Assembly (NCBI GenBank): GCA_963844205.1
Contig: CAWJNK010000014.1
Coordinates: forward strand, 620,001 to 684,000
Length of the DNA: 64,000 nucleotides
Source of the DNA: DASSUW01 sp963844205
GTDB lineage: Bacteria; Actinomycetota; Thermoleophilia; Solirubrobacterales; Solirubrobacteraceae
Reading direction: 5' to 3'
Shown: in pieces, positions 15,673 through 24,217 of the stretch
Position numbering within the stretch: position 1 is the stretch's first letter
How the letters are laid out: every line of letters begins with the position of its first letter
Program-made: the position numbers and the translations under genes
The notes under the pieces: model-generated
What the model was told of the DNA's origin: nothing
What the model saw: the letters and a program-made list of their open reading frames with translations, nothing else
Database searches by the model: none

Positions 15673-16231
15673 GGGCCGCCAAACGTACCACCGCCTCCGG
15701 CACCGCCCCTGGCCGTAGGATCCGCAGCTCGCCGCCGCGCTCGTACGCGCGCAGGTCGACCACGGTCGACGGCGTGCCGGGCAGCTCGCCGCCGTCGATG
15801 ACGAGGTCGGCGCCCTCGCGGATCGCCTCCGGCACGTCTGCGAGCCGCCGCGCGTCGGGCCCGCCGGCGACGTTGGCGGAGCTCTGCAGCACCGGCACCG
15901 TGCCGAGCGGTGCGATGTCCGGCACCCGCAGCCCGAGCGTGCCGGCCCCGCCGGCCAGCGGGAACCGGTCGCTGGGGACGAGCAGCGTGACCGCACCGGG
16001 CAGGAGCCGCGCCATGACCGCGCGCGTGCGAGCGGTGATCTCCGGCAGCGCGCCCAGCGCCTGCACGCGATCGAAGAACATCACCGCCGCCGGCTTGTCG
16101 GGCGGGCGGCCCTTGAGCGCGTACAGCCGCTCGGCCGCGGCCTCGTTCTCCGGGTCGCACGCGAGCCCGTAGACGGTGTCGGCCGGGAACACGGCCACGC
16201 CGCCGGCCGCGATGCACTCGTCGAACGTCAC
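15665..16231 (-). CDS. L-threonylcarbamoyladenylate synthase (Sua5/YwlC/TsaC family)
   Basis: This 188-residue single-domain protein would make threonylcarbamoyl-AMP for the t6A37 modification of ANN-decoding tRNAs. Family motifs are FPADTVYGLACD near the start, the KGRPPDKP lysine/arginine signature at about 40-47, and LQSSANVAGGPD near 118. The GTG start at 16231 overlaps the prmC stop (GTGA). It lacks the extra Sua5 C-terminal domain. Position in a translation-related operon supports the call. Confidence 0.94.
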   Translation of the reverse strand: MTFDECIAAGGVAVFPADTVYGLACDPENEAAAERLYALKGRPPDKPAAVMFFDRVQALGALPEITARTRAVMARLLPGAVTLLVPSDRFPLAGGAGTLGLRVPDIAPLGTVPVLQSSANVAGGPDARRLADVPEAIREGADLVIDGGELPGTPSTVVDLRAYERGGELRILRPGAVPEAVVRLAAHD

Positions 16232-17019
16232 CGCCGCACGACCACCCGCTCGATTCCCGCCAGATCGCGGACGACCTCTGTGGCGCCGAGCATCGATGCC
16301 ACGTCGGCGGCCTGGCCCGCGCCGACCTCCAGCGCGACGAACGGCACGCCATCGAGCGCGGGCACGAGCCGGCGGTAGACCTCGAGCCCGTCCGGGCCGG
16401 CGAACAGCGCCTCCGCCGGCTCGTATCCCAGCTCGGGCGCCAGCCGCTCGCCGTCGGCCACGTACGGGGGGTTCGACGCGACGGCGTCGACCGGTCCCTC
16501 CACCGCCTCCAGCAGATCCCCCTCGAGCCACTCGACCTCGAGCCCCAGCCGGGCACCGTTCGCCCGCGCGACCGCGAGCGCCCCCGGGCTGGACTCGGTC
16601 GCCGTCACCCGCAGATCCGGCCGCTCGTCGGCCAGCGCGAGCGCGATCGCGCCCGAGCCGGTGCCGACATCGACCACCCGCGCGCCGTGCGGCAGCCCGA
16701 GCGCCGCCTCCACGACGTGCTCGGTCTCCGGCCGCGGGATCAGCACCCGCGGGTCGACTGTCAGCTCCAGGCGGCGAAATCCCTTCGAGCCGAGGATGTA
16801 CGCAACCGGCTCCCGCCGCGTCCGCCGCGCCACGAACTCCCGGAACGGCTCGGGCTCCACCCCTCGCCCCGGGTCGGCGATCAGCGCCGCCCGGTCCACC
16901 CCCATCGCCGCCGCGAGCAGCACCTCGGCGTCGAGCCGCGGCGTCTCGCACCCGACAGCGGTGAGCGCGATCAGCGCCGAGTCGAGCGCGTCACGAACCG
17001 AGGTCTGGACGCGGGGCAC
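16228..17019 (-). CDS. prmC: Peptide chain release factor N5-glutamine methyltransferase
   Basis: A 263-residue SAM-dependent methyltransferase that methylates the GGQ glutamine of release factors; its target gene prfA is directly upstream. The SAM motif VVDVGTGSGAIALALADE is near 115 and the catalytic NPPY (in ASNPPYVADG) near 183. The N-terminal helical domain has RREPVAYILGSKGF, and IPRPETE, the PrmC signature, is at 95-101. It starts with GTG 17019, 13 bp after the prfA stop, across a small palindrome. Confidence 0.96.
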   Translation of the reverse strand: MPRVQTSVRDALDSALIALTAVGCETPRLDAEVLLAAAMGVDRAALIADPGRGVEPEPFREFVARRTRREPVAYILGSKGFRRLELTVDPRVLIPRPETEHVVEAALGLPHGARVVDVGTGSGAIALALADERPDLRVTATESSPGALAVARANGARLGLEVEWLEGDLLEAVEGPVDAVASNPPYVADGERLAPELGYEPAEALFAGPDGLEVYRRLVPALDGVPFVALEVGAGQAADVASMLGATEVVRDLAGIERVVVRR

Positions 17020-17036
17020 TTAGTGGGGCCACTTAG
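17020..17036. repeat. Palindromic stop-codon element, copy 1
   Basis: TTAGTGGGGCCACTTAG contains the arms AGTGG and CCACT and in-frame stop triplets in both directions. It forms the junction between prfA (stop TAA at 17035-17033) and prmC. A near-identical element occurs at 52373-52388. Confidence 0.6.
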
Positions 17037-18085
17037 CCGGCGGCCTGGAGCTCGAGCCGCCTGCGCTTCTCGGCGTCCTGGAGGGCGCCCGTGATGTCGT
17101 CCAGCTCGCCCGCGAGCACCTGCTCGAGGTTGTGGACCGTCAGGCCCTCGACGCGGTGGTCGGTGACGCGGCGCTGCGGGAAGTTGTAGGTGCGGATCTT
17201 CTCCGCCCGCTCGCCGGTGCCGACCTGGGCACGGCGGTCGGCGGCCAGCTCGGCCTGCTGCTCGGCAACCTTCATCTCGTACAGCCGCGCGCGCAGGACC
17301 TTCATCGCGCGCTCGCGATTCTGGAGCTGCGACTTCTCGTCCTGCATCGAGACCACGAGCCCGGTCGGCTTGTGGGTGATGCGGACAGCGGAGTCGGTGG
17401 TGTTGACGGACTGGCCGCCGGGCCCGGAGGAGCGGTAGACGTCGATCTCGAGGTCGTTCTGGTCGATCTCCACCTCGACGTCCTCGGCCTCCGGCAGCAC
17501 CGCGACCGTCGCCGTCGAGGTGTGGATGCGGCCCTGCGACTCGGTCGCCGGCACGCGCTGCACGCGGTGCGTGCCGCCCTCGTACTTGAACTTCGAGAAC
17601 GCAGCGTCGCCGCGGACCTCGAACGTGAACGAGCCGTCGGACGCGTCCATCGTCTCGGTCTGGAACCCGAGCCGCTCGGCGTAGCGGGTGAGCATGCGGT
17701 AGAGGTCGCCCGCCCACAGGCCGGCCTCGTCGCCGCCCGCGCCGCCGCGGATCTCGACGATCACGTTCTTGTCGTCGTTGAGATCCGGCTCGACCATCGC
17801 GAGCCGGATCTCCTCCTCGAGCTCCTCGATCCGCTCGCGCGAGGTCCGCAGCTCGTCGCGCAGCTCGGGGTCCTCCATGCCCTCGTCGAGCATCTCCTGC
17901 GCGCCCTCGGCGTCGGAGACCGCACGCCGCCACTCCTCGGCCAGCTTGGCGGCCGGCGCGAGCTGGTTGAACTGGCGGCCCGCGTCCGCGTAGCGCTGGC
18001 GGTCGGAGATGATGGCGGGGTCCGCCATCTGCTCCTGGACCTCGGCGTAGCGCGCCTCGATCTGCTCGACGAGCGACTCGATCAC
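17033..18085 (-). CDS. prfA: Peptide chain release factor 1
   Basis: The 350-residue class I release factor recognises UAA/UAG. The recognition tripeptide region reads RVPATESQGRIHTS with PAT at 179-181, and the catalytic GGQ is at 223-225 in SSGPGGQSVNTTDSAVRITH. Domain 1 has the acidic coiled helices, and the N-terminus (IESLVEQIEARYAEVQEQM) is typical. RF1 rather than RF2 is indicated by PAT instead of SPF and by the absence of a programmed frameshift site. Its modifying enzyme PrmC is encoded just downstream. Confidence 0.98.
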   Translation of the reverse strand: MIESLVEQIEARYAEVQEQMADPAIISDRQRYADAGRQFNQLAPAAKLAEEWRRAVSDAEGAQEMLDEGMEDPELRDELRTSRERIEELEEEIRLAMVEPDLNDDKNVIVEIRGGAGGDEAGLWAGDLYRMLTRYAERLGFQTETMDASDGSFTFEVRGDAAFSKFKYEGGTHRVQRVPATESQGRIHTSTATVAVLPEAEDVEVEIDQNDLEIDVYRSSGPGGQSVNTTDSAVRITHKPTGLVVSMQDEKSQLQNRERAMKVLRARLYEMKVAEQQAELAADRRAQVGTGERAEKIRTYNFPQRRVTDHRVEGLTVHNLEQVLAGELDDITGALQDAEKRRRLELQAAG

Positions 18086-18095
18086 GCGCCCGAGT

Positions 18096-19034
18096 CTAGG
18101 CGACGACCTCCATGCCGACGAGGTCCTCGCGGGTCGCCGCGCGCGGGTCCTCGACCGCGAGCACCGCTTCCATCGCTGCGATGGCGACCGCGAGCTGCTC
18201 GTGGTCGGGCTCGCGGGTGGTGAGCTTCTGGAGCTGCATGCCGGGCCACATCAGCGTCTGGACCCAGCCCTCGCCGCGGTTGCGGCCCGCCCACTTGATG
18301 ACCTCGAAGCTCAGGCCCGCGATGAGCGGGACCCCGAGGATGCGCGAGGCGACCAGCAGGTACCAGGCCGGCAGCCCGATCGGGGCGAACACGAAGATGG
18401 CCACGATCATCACGATCAGCAGGAAGCTCGTCCCGCAGCGCGGGTGCAGGCGCGAGAAGCGCTGGGCGTTCTCGGGCGTGAGCTCCAGGCCGGCCTCGAA
18501 GCAGGAGATCGTCTTGTGCTCGGCGCCGTGGAACTCGAACACGCGCCGCAGGTCGCGCAGCCGGGCGAGCAGCACGATGTAGCCAAGGAAGATCGTGGTC
18601 CGCAGGACGCCCTCGACGAGCCAGAACAGGAAGGCGGAGCCGAGCTGGTCCTTGAACAGGCTGGTGAGGCCGACCGGCACGACGAAGAACAGGCCGACTG
18701 CGAACAGCAGCGCGACCACGACCGTGCCGAACCAGAGGGCGCCGGAGATCGGCTCCTCGTCCTCTTCGAGCTGGGCGTTGGCCGACATGCCGAGCGCCTT
18801 GAAGCCGATGTTGAGCGACTCGACCAGGGCGACGACGCCGCGGACCACGGGCCACCGCAGGGCGCGGTGGCGCTTGGTCCACGAGACGAGCGGGAACGAC
18901 TGGACGTCGATCTCGCCGTCGGGCGTGCGGACGGCGACCGCCCAGGTCGAGACGCCGCGCATCATGACGCCCTCCATCACGGCCTGGCCGCCGACGGGGG
19001 CGTCGCGTTGCGTCTTCAGGAGGTCGTCGCTCAC
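18096..19034 (-). CDS. DUF1385 family membrane protein
   Basis: The 312-residue protein begins with VGGQAVMEGVMMRG, the defining DUF1385 motif. It has the conserved FHGAEHKTISCFE segment near 170, LTPENAQRFSRLHPRCGTSFL near 186-206, and four to five membrane helices. His, Glu and Cys in these motifs suggest a metal site, but the biochemical role is unknown. Firmicute and actinobacterial genomes keep it beside rpmE and prfA, as here, which implies a link to translation or growth. It starts at ATG 19034. Confidence 0.92.
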   Translation of the reverse strand: MSDDLLKTQRDAPVGGQAVMEGVMMRGVSTWAVAVRTPDGEIDVQSFPLVSWTKRHRALRWPVVRGVVALVESLNIGFKALGMSANAQLEEDEEPISGALWFGTVVVALLFAVGLFFVVPVGLTSLFKDQLGSAFLFWLVEGVLRTTIFLGYIVLLARLRDLRRVFEFHGAEHKTISCFEAGLELTPENAQRFSRLHPRCGTSFLLIVMIVAIFVFAPIGLPAWYLLVASRILGVPLIAGLSFEVIKWAGRNRGEGWVQTLMWPGMQLQKLTTREPDHEQLAVAIAAMEAVLAVEDPRAATREDLVGMEVVA

Positions 19035-19078
19035 CGACTCAGCATCGGCAGCGACGACCGTGGACGTGAGGCGTGTAC

Positions 19079-19294
19079 TCAGCTGCCGCCGCGCTGGCGC
19101 TTCGCGGCGCGGCGCTGGAAGCGCTCGACGCGGCCGCCGGTGTCGACGAGCTTCTGCTTGCCCGTGTAGAACGGGTGGCAGTTCGAGCAGATCTCCACGT
19201 GAAGGTCACCCTTCGTGGAGCGCGTCGTGAATGTGTTCCCGCAGGTGCACGTCACGGTCGCCTCGACGTACTCGGGATGGATCTCGGTCTTCAT
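19079..19294 (-). CDS. rpmE: 50S ribosomal protein L31 (zinc-binding form)
   Basis: A 71-residue L31. The four zinc-ligand cysteines are present at C16, C18, C36 and C39 (CTC and CSNC), so this is the C+ type rather than the zinc-independent paralogue. The conserved HPFYTGKQKLVDTGGRVERFQ follows. It is the first gene of the operon that continues through prfA to glyA, and its start is preceded by a TACAAT hexamer (19310-19305) that could be the -10 of the operon promoter. Confidence 0.97.
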   Translation of the reverse strand: MKTEIHPEYVEATVTCTCGNTFTTRSTKGDLHVEICSNCHPFYTGKQKLVDTGGRVERFQRRAAKRQRGGS

Positions 19295-19339
19295 GGTGAG
19301 ATTTATTGTAGTTGGCGCTAGTCTCCCGGCCGGGAGGCG
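19295..19339. promoter_or_regulatory. Divergent promoter region for rpmE and the BNR-repeat gene
   Basis: On the minus strand, TACAAT followed by AAAT (19310-19301) is a good -10 candidate for rpmE, with only a 10-nt leader. On the plus strand, the 14-bp perfect palindrome CTCCCGGCCGGGAG (19323-19336) includes the GGGAG Shine-Dalgarno sequence of the next gene, so it could sequester that site. Confidence 0.5.
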
Positions 19340-19345
19340 ATGCGC

Positions 19346-21727
19346 ATGCGCAAGCTATGGCTGGTCGCGGTGGGAATGCTGGTCGTCGTAGCGGGGGTGG
19401 TGATCTTCGTCCAGGGGGACGATTCCGCTCCGCCAGGCCCTGTTGCCGAGGAGGTCGCGGGCGAGGCCGAAGACGAGGCTGCCGAAGAGCGCGAGCGAGA
19501 GGCCAAGGGCGAGGTCGACGAGGAAGAGGAGGAGGAAGGCCTCGGTCCTGCCGAGCCCGACGACTACTTCCTGTTCCAGCGCTCGACGCGCGGCGAGCTG
19601 CCGAGCGCCGAGGCCTTCACGCGCGCGGTCCGGCAGGCGCAGGCGCTGCGCGCGATCGGACCGCAGCCCGCCGCGCAGTGGTCACTCGAGGGGCCGACCA
19701 ACATCGGCGGCCGGCTCGTCGACCTCGCGGTGGACCGCGCACAAGACACCGTGTACGTGGCGGCTGCCACCGGCGGCGTGTGGAAGTCGACCGACGGCGG
19801 CGCCACGCTGCAGCAGGCGTGGGCCGACGACGCCTCGCAGTCGATGGGCGCCATCGCCATCGGGCCTGACGGCACCGTCTGGGCCGGCACCGGCGAGATC
19901 AACCCGGGCGGCGGCAGCATCACCTTCGGCGGCACCGGGATCTACCGCTCCGGCGACGGCGGCGCCACCTGGCGTCAGCGCGGTCTCGACGACAGCGGGA
20001 CGACCGGGCGGATCGTCGTCCACCCGACAGATCCGGACACGGTCTATGTCGCGGCGGGCGGCTCGCTGTTCACGGGCGGCGGCCAGCGCGGCATCTACAA
20101 GACCACGAACGGCGGCCTGACCTGGCGGCGCGTCCTCGCGCCCGAGACGCCGTTCACGGGCGGTGCCGACCTCGTGATGGACCCGAGCGACCCGAACCGC
20201 CTGTACGCGGCGATGTGGGACCACCGCCGCGAGCCCGACGTGCGCACCTACGGCGGCGTCGGCTCCGGGCTGTTCCGCACCGACGACGGGGGCGCCACCT
20301 GGAAGCGCCTCGAGAACGTGTCGGCGAAGACGCCCGGCGACATGACGGGCCTGGCCTCCGACGCGAGCCTGGGCCGGATCGGCGTCGCGCTCGCGCCGAG
20401 CGAGCCCGAGCGCGTCTACGTGATAACCACGGCCACGTTCGGCCAGGACAAGGGCTTCTACGTCTCCAGCGACCACGGCGAGTCGTTCACGACCGCGACG
20501 CTGCCCGGCTCGCAGGGCGGCTTCGGCTGGTGGTTCGGCCGCATCTGGGTCGACCCGGCGAACGAGAACCACCTGTTCGTCGCCGGCGTGAACCTGCGCG
20601 AGTCGACCGACGGCGGGACGACGTGGGGCACCTCGCAGGGCCTGCACGCCGACCAGCACGCGATGGAGTGGGACGCGAAGGTCACGAACCGCCTCTACGA
20701 GGGCAACGACGGCGGTCTCTACCGCTCTGACGCCAACGGCGCCACGCGGACGTGGACCAAGGCGACGCGCGAGCCCTACACGCAGCACTACCAGGTCGAG
20801 GTGGCTGAGACCGACCCGTCCCGGATCACCGGCGGCACGCAGGACAACGGCTGCATCCGCTCGTGGGGCACGCCGTCGTGGAACGGCTACGGCTGCGGCG
20901 ACGGCGAGTACGTCCCGATCGACTGGAGCGACGCGCGGATCTTCTACGGCTGCTCGCAGTACGGCGCCTGCCGCCGCTACGACGAGCGCAGCGGCACGCT
21001 GACCAGCAGCAATATCCAGGACGGCGCCGCGTCGGTGCGCTGGAACTGGCACTCGCCGCTGGTGATCGATCCCAACGACCCGGCCGTCCTCTACTTCGCC
21101 GGCAACCAGCTCAACCGGTCGACCGACCGCGGCGACACCTGGACGGCGATCAGCCCGCCGCACCCGAACGACCTGACCGGCACGTTCGCGCCCGGCCGTG
21201 ACGACCCGATCTACCGCAACTGGGGCACGATCACGACCGTCGCGGCCTCCAAGAGCGATCCCGAGACGCTGTACGCGGGCACCGACACCGGGCGGCTGTG
21301 GAAGACCGACGACCTCGGGCAGACGTGGACCGAGTTCGTCGGCGAAGGGCTGCCCAACCGCTGGGTCACGCGGGTCGCGATCGACCCGGATGACGAGGAC
21401 GTCGTGTACGCGACGTTCTCCGGCTTCCGCAACGGCGAGGACGCCGCGCACGTGTACCAGACGACCGACGGCGGGACGAGCTGGCGCAACATCAGCACGA
21501 ACCTGCCGAACGCGCCGGTCAACGACGTGGTGATCGGGGGCGACACCGTGTACGTGGGTTCCGACGTGGGCGTGTTCTCGCTCACCGCGCCACGCGCCGC
21601 CTGGCGGCCGGTCGGCCGCGGGCTCCCACTGGCGCCGGTCCTCGACCTGCGCCTGCACGAGCCGACGAGCACGCTCTACGCGGGGACGTTCGGACGCAGC
21701 GTCTGGGCTACGGACACGGGCGGGTAA
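19346..21727 (+). CDS. Exported BNR/VPS10-like repeat protein
   Basis: A 793-residue protein (795 if started at 19340). The second ATG gives better spacing to GGGAGG. A signal anchor (KLWLVAVGMLVVVAGVVIF) precedes an acidic low-complexity stretch rich in Glu (about 35-70). From about 110 onward it consists of beta-propeller repeats with Asp-box/BNR signatures such as STDGGATL, SGDGGATW, TTNGGLTW, TDDGGATW, SSDHGESF, STDGGTTW, STDRGDTW, TDDLGQTW and TTDGGTSW. This matches sortilin-like glycosyl hydrolase-fold proteins that act outside the cell in binding or hydrolysis. No catalytic residues can be assigned. Confidence 0.9.
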   Translation: MRKLWLVAVGMLVVVAGVVIFVQGDDSAPPGPVAEEVAGEAEDEAAEEREREAKGEVDEEEEEEGLGPAEPDDYFLFQRSTRGELPSAEAFTRAVRQAQALRAIGPQPAAQWSLEGPTNIGGRLVDLAVDRAQDTVYVAAATGGVWKSTDGGATLQQAWADDASQSMGAIAIGPDGTVWAGTGEINPGGGSITFGGTGIYRSGDGGATWRQRGLDDSGTTGRIVVHPTDPDTVYVAAGGSLFTGGGQRGIYKTTNGGLTWRRVLAPETPFTGGADLVMDPSDPNRLYAAMWDHRREPDVRTYGGVGSGLFRTDDGGATWKRLENVSAKTPGDMTGLASDASLGRIGVALAPSEPERVYVITTATFGQDKGFYVSSDHGESFTTATLPGSQGGFGWWFGRIWVDPANENHLFVAGVNLRESTDGGTTWGTSQGLHADQHAMEWDAKVTNRLYEGNDGGLYRSDANGATRTWTKATREPYTQHYQVEVAETDPSRITGGTQDNGCIRSWGTPSWNGYGCGDGEYVPIDWSDARIFYGCSQYGACRRYDERSGTLTSSNIQDGAASVRWNWHSPLVIDPNDPAVLYFAGNQLNRSTDRGDTWTAISPPHPNDLTGTFAPGRDDPIYRNWGTITTVAASKSDPETLYAGTDTGRLWKTDDLGQTWTEFVGEGLPNRWVTRVAIDPDDEDVVYATFSGFRNGEDAAHVYQTTDGGTSWRNISTNLPNAPVNDVVIGGDTVYVGSDVGVFSLTAPRAAWRPVGRGLPLAPVLDLRLHEPTSTLYAGTFGRSVWATDTGG

Positions 21728-22394
21728 GCGCGTTGTCGCGCTCGCTCCGCTCGGCGACCAGGTTGAGCGGATCGGCGGTGGCCGTGATCGGGGCGCCGGG
21801 CTCGCAGGCCGGCCCGGCGACCTCGATCAGGGCCTCGCCGCCCGGCGCGATGGTCGGGACGAACTGCGGCGCGAGGCCGGTGATGGTGAGGTCGAACGGA
21901 CCGCTCTCGCTGCGGCCGGTGTTGGCCACGAGCACGACGTAGGTGGAGCCGCCCTCGACGGAGAGCGCCTTGAGCTTCAGGTTCGGCCGGTGGTCGGGCT
22001 GCCAGCACACGCGCGAGCGGGCGCGCGCGGCGGCGACCACGGCGCCGTCGGCATCGAGCCAGCGGAAGCGCACGACCGTGCGGTAGCTCGCCGGGCCGAC
22101 CAGCGCGCTGACGCGGCGCGAGGAGATGTAGCGGGTGGTCTCGGCGTCGGCCGTCCGCCAGCCGCCGAGCTCGGGCGAGACGACCTTCTTCCACGCCCGG
22201 CCGACCCGGCGCATCTCGAGCGTGAACCGCAGCTTCATGCGCTCGGCGCCGGGAATCTGGTCCATGCGCGCCTCGAACTCGGCCGCGCGCTCGCGCGGCT
22301 GGCAGGCGGTCAGCGCGACGGTCGCCGGCGAGGCGGCGGCGGTGGCCGGCGCGACGAGGCCCACGAAGGCGGCGAGCAGGGCGATTCGGCGCAT
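21708..22394 (-). CDS. Secreted protein with a CARDB-like C-terminal domain
   Basis: The 228-residue product starts at ATG 22394 with a clear signal peptide: RRIALLAAFVGLVAPATAAASP, cleavage near residue 23. The C-terminal half reads as an adhesion-type beta sandwich, with GSTYVVLVANTGRSESGPFDLTITG and DPLNLVAERSERDNA, the typical CARDB ending. Two further cysteines (in CQPRE and VCWQP) could pair. It is convergent with the BNR protein and the two genes overlap by 20 bp. Likely cell-surface or extracellular; function unknown. Confidence 0.8.
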   Translation of the reverse strand: MRRIALLAAFVGLVAPATAAASPATVALTACQPRERAAEFEARMDQIPGAERMKLRFTLEMRRVGRAWKKVVSPELGGWRTADAETTRYISSRRVSALVGPASYRTVVRFRWLDADGAVVAAARARSRVCWQPDHRPNLKLKALSVEGGSTYVVLVANTGRSESGPFDLTITGLAPQFVPTIAPGGEALIEVAGPACEPGAPITATADPLNLVAERSERDNALTRPCP

Positions 22395-22464
22395 GGGTTC
22401 CACATAACGCGTGAAACCCGCACGAGTTTCGCCCCCGGCCGACGATTTCGTTCCGCGCGCTGTT

Positions 22465-22487
22465 ACGGGGGCCCGGATGGCCCCCGT
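22465..22487 (-). terminator. Hairpin downstream of the etf operon
   Basis: ACGGGGGCC and GGCCCCCGT form a perfect 9-bp stem around CGGAT, 35 bp beyond the stop of the ETF:quinone oxidoreductase gene. A second stem, GCCGGC-CGGAT-GCCGGC, lies nearer the stop and repeats the same CGGAT loop. There is no U-tract. Confidence 0.5.
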
Positions 22488-22521
22488 CCCCATCAGAGCG
22501 CCGGCCGGATGCCGGCAAGGG

Positions 22522-24216
22522 CTACGTCACTTGGTACATCGGCCCGTCGCCGCCCTCGGGCGGGGTCAGGCGGCCGCCCTTGGCCGTGATCGCGCCGCAC
22601 TGCACGCAGTTCGACGGGTTCACCGTCAGGTCGACCTCCCCGTTCTCCGGCGCGTCGTCGGGGATCTCGTAGACCCCAGCGGGGCACATCCACGTCCACG
22701 CCTCGGCGATCTCACGCGGCACGCGCTTCTGGATCCGGATGTGGCTCGGCGCGTCGTCGCGCGTCGCGTTGCCGGTCAGGAAGACGCCGGACAGCTTGTC
22801 GAACGTGTACTTGCCGTCGGGCTTCGGATAGCGCTCGTCGCGGTTGGACGGCTTGACCGGGCTCTCGGCGTCGCGGTGCGTCGCCCAGTGCCCGCCCGGG
22901 AAGCGGCCCTTGGTCACGACCATGGCGTTGGTGATCGCGCCGCCGAGGATCAACCCCTTGCCGAACGGCTGCTTCATGTTGCGCGACTGCCAGAGGTCCT
23001 TGCCGATCTCGGAGTCGTAGACCGCGGTCTCGTAGGCCGAGAAGTCGGTCGAGCCGGCCTTGAGCTGCCGGTAGATCGTCTCGGCGGCCAGCATCCCGGA
23101 GCGGATCGCGTAGTGGATGCCCTTCAGGCGCGGCACGTTGACCATGCCGCCGGCGTCGCCGCAGACGACCATCCCGGGCGCGTGCAGCTTGGGCATCGCC
23201 CAGTAGCCGCCCTCGGGGATCGCCTTCGCCCCCCAGGCCACGCGCTTGCCGCCGGAGAGGATCTTGCGCACCAGCGGATGCAGCTTGAACTCCTGCAGGA
23301 CGTCGTGGACCGAGAGCCGGGCGTCGCTGTGGTCGAGCCCGACCACGAAGCCGATCGACACCTTCGGCGTCTCCCCCTCGCGGTTCATCCCGTAGATCCA
23401 GGAGCCGCCGAACTCCTTCCACTTCGCCCCCGGCCGCAGCGGCCAGCCGAGCGTGTGGACGACCTTGCGGAACGGCTGCTCGACCTCCCACACCTCCTTG
23501 ACGCCGAGCGCCCACACCTGCGGGTCGCTCGCCGCCAGGTCGAGCCCCTTCAGCGCGGCGCCCGTGAGATGGCCCCAGCAGCCCTCGGCGAGGACCGTCG
23601 CCTTGGCCACCACGTCGGAGCCCGGCTCGAAGTTGGACTTCTCGCCGCCGTCCTTGTCGCGCCCCTTGTCGCCGGTCCGCACGCCGCGCACGACGCCGTC
23701 CTCGACCAGCAGCTTGTGCCCGGTCGTCTCGGTCAGCAGGTACGCGCCCGCCTCCTCGGCCTTCTCGGCCAGCCAGCGGTTGAGCTCGGCGAGCGCGACG
23801 ACGTGGTTGCCGTGGTTGCGGAACGGCGGCGGAGTCGGCTTGAGCGGGACCGCGCGCTTGCGGTTGAGCATGAAGTAGACCGTCTCGCCCTCGACCGGGC
23901 CGAAGCTGGGCCACGAGTCGTCACCGGGGATCAGGTCGTTGATCGCGGACGGGTTCATCACCGCGCCCGAGAGCTGGTGCGCCCCGGCGACCTTGCCCTT
24001 CTCGATAACCGCCACCGGCACCTCGCCGAGCCGCTCGGCCAGCTCCGGGTCGTCCTCGAGCAGCTGGAGCAGCCGGATCGCGCACGCCAGCCCGGCCTGG
24101 CCGCCGCCGACGATCGCGACGCCGACCTCGATCCGCTCGTCCTCGGGGTCGGTCGGGGGCCCGATGAACTCCTCCGCCGAGTCGACCGGCGGCGGGTACT
24201 GGCTCGGCGCCGTCAT
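22522..24216 (-). CDS. Electron-transfer flavoprotein:quinone oxidoreductase
   Basis: A 564-residue flavoprotein that passes electrons from ETF to the quinone pool at the membrane. The FAD-binding motif VAIVGGGQAGLACAIRL is at about 33-49, the second flavin motif GMVVCGDAGGMVNVPRLKG near 350, and the family-specific HQLSGAVMNPSA near 79. The C-terminal iron-sulfur domain has MCPAGVYE (C511) and NCVQCG (C537, C540), but the position of the fourth canonical cysteine is Ile (543). It is coupled to etfA with one base between stop and start. Confidence 0.94.
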   Translation of the reverse strand: MTAPSQYPPPVDSAEEFIGPPTDPEDERIEVGVAIVGGGQAGLACAIRLLQLLEDDPELAERLGEVPVAVIEKGKVAGAHQLSGAVMNPSAINDLIPGDDSWPSFGPVEGETVYFMLNRKRAVPLKPTPPPFRNHGNHVVALAELNRWLAEKAEEAGAYLLTETTGHKLLVEDGVVRGVRTGDKGRDKDGGEKSNFEPGSDVVAKATVLAEGCWGHLTGAALKGLDLAASDPQVWALGVKEVWEVEQPFRKVVHTLGWPLRPGAKWKEFGGSWIYGMNREGETPKVSIGFVVGLDHSDARLSVHDVLQEFKLHPLVRKILSGGKRVAWGAKAIPEGGYWAMPKLHAPGMVVCGDAGGMVNVPRLKGIHYAIRSGMLAAETIYRQLKAGSTDFSAYETAVYDSEIGKDLWQSRNMKQPFGKGLILGGAITNAMVVTKGRFPGGHWATHRDAESPVKPSNRDERYPKPDGKYTFDKLSGVFLTGNATRDDAPSHIRIQKRVPREIAEAWTWMCPAGVYEIPDDAPENGEVDLTVNPSNCVQCGAITAKGGRLTPPEGGDGPMYQVT

Positions 24217-24217
24217 G

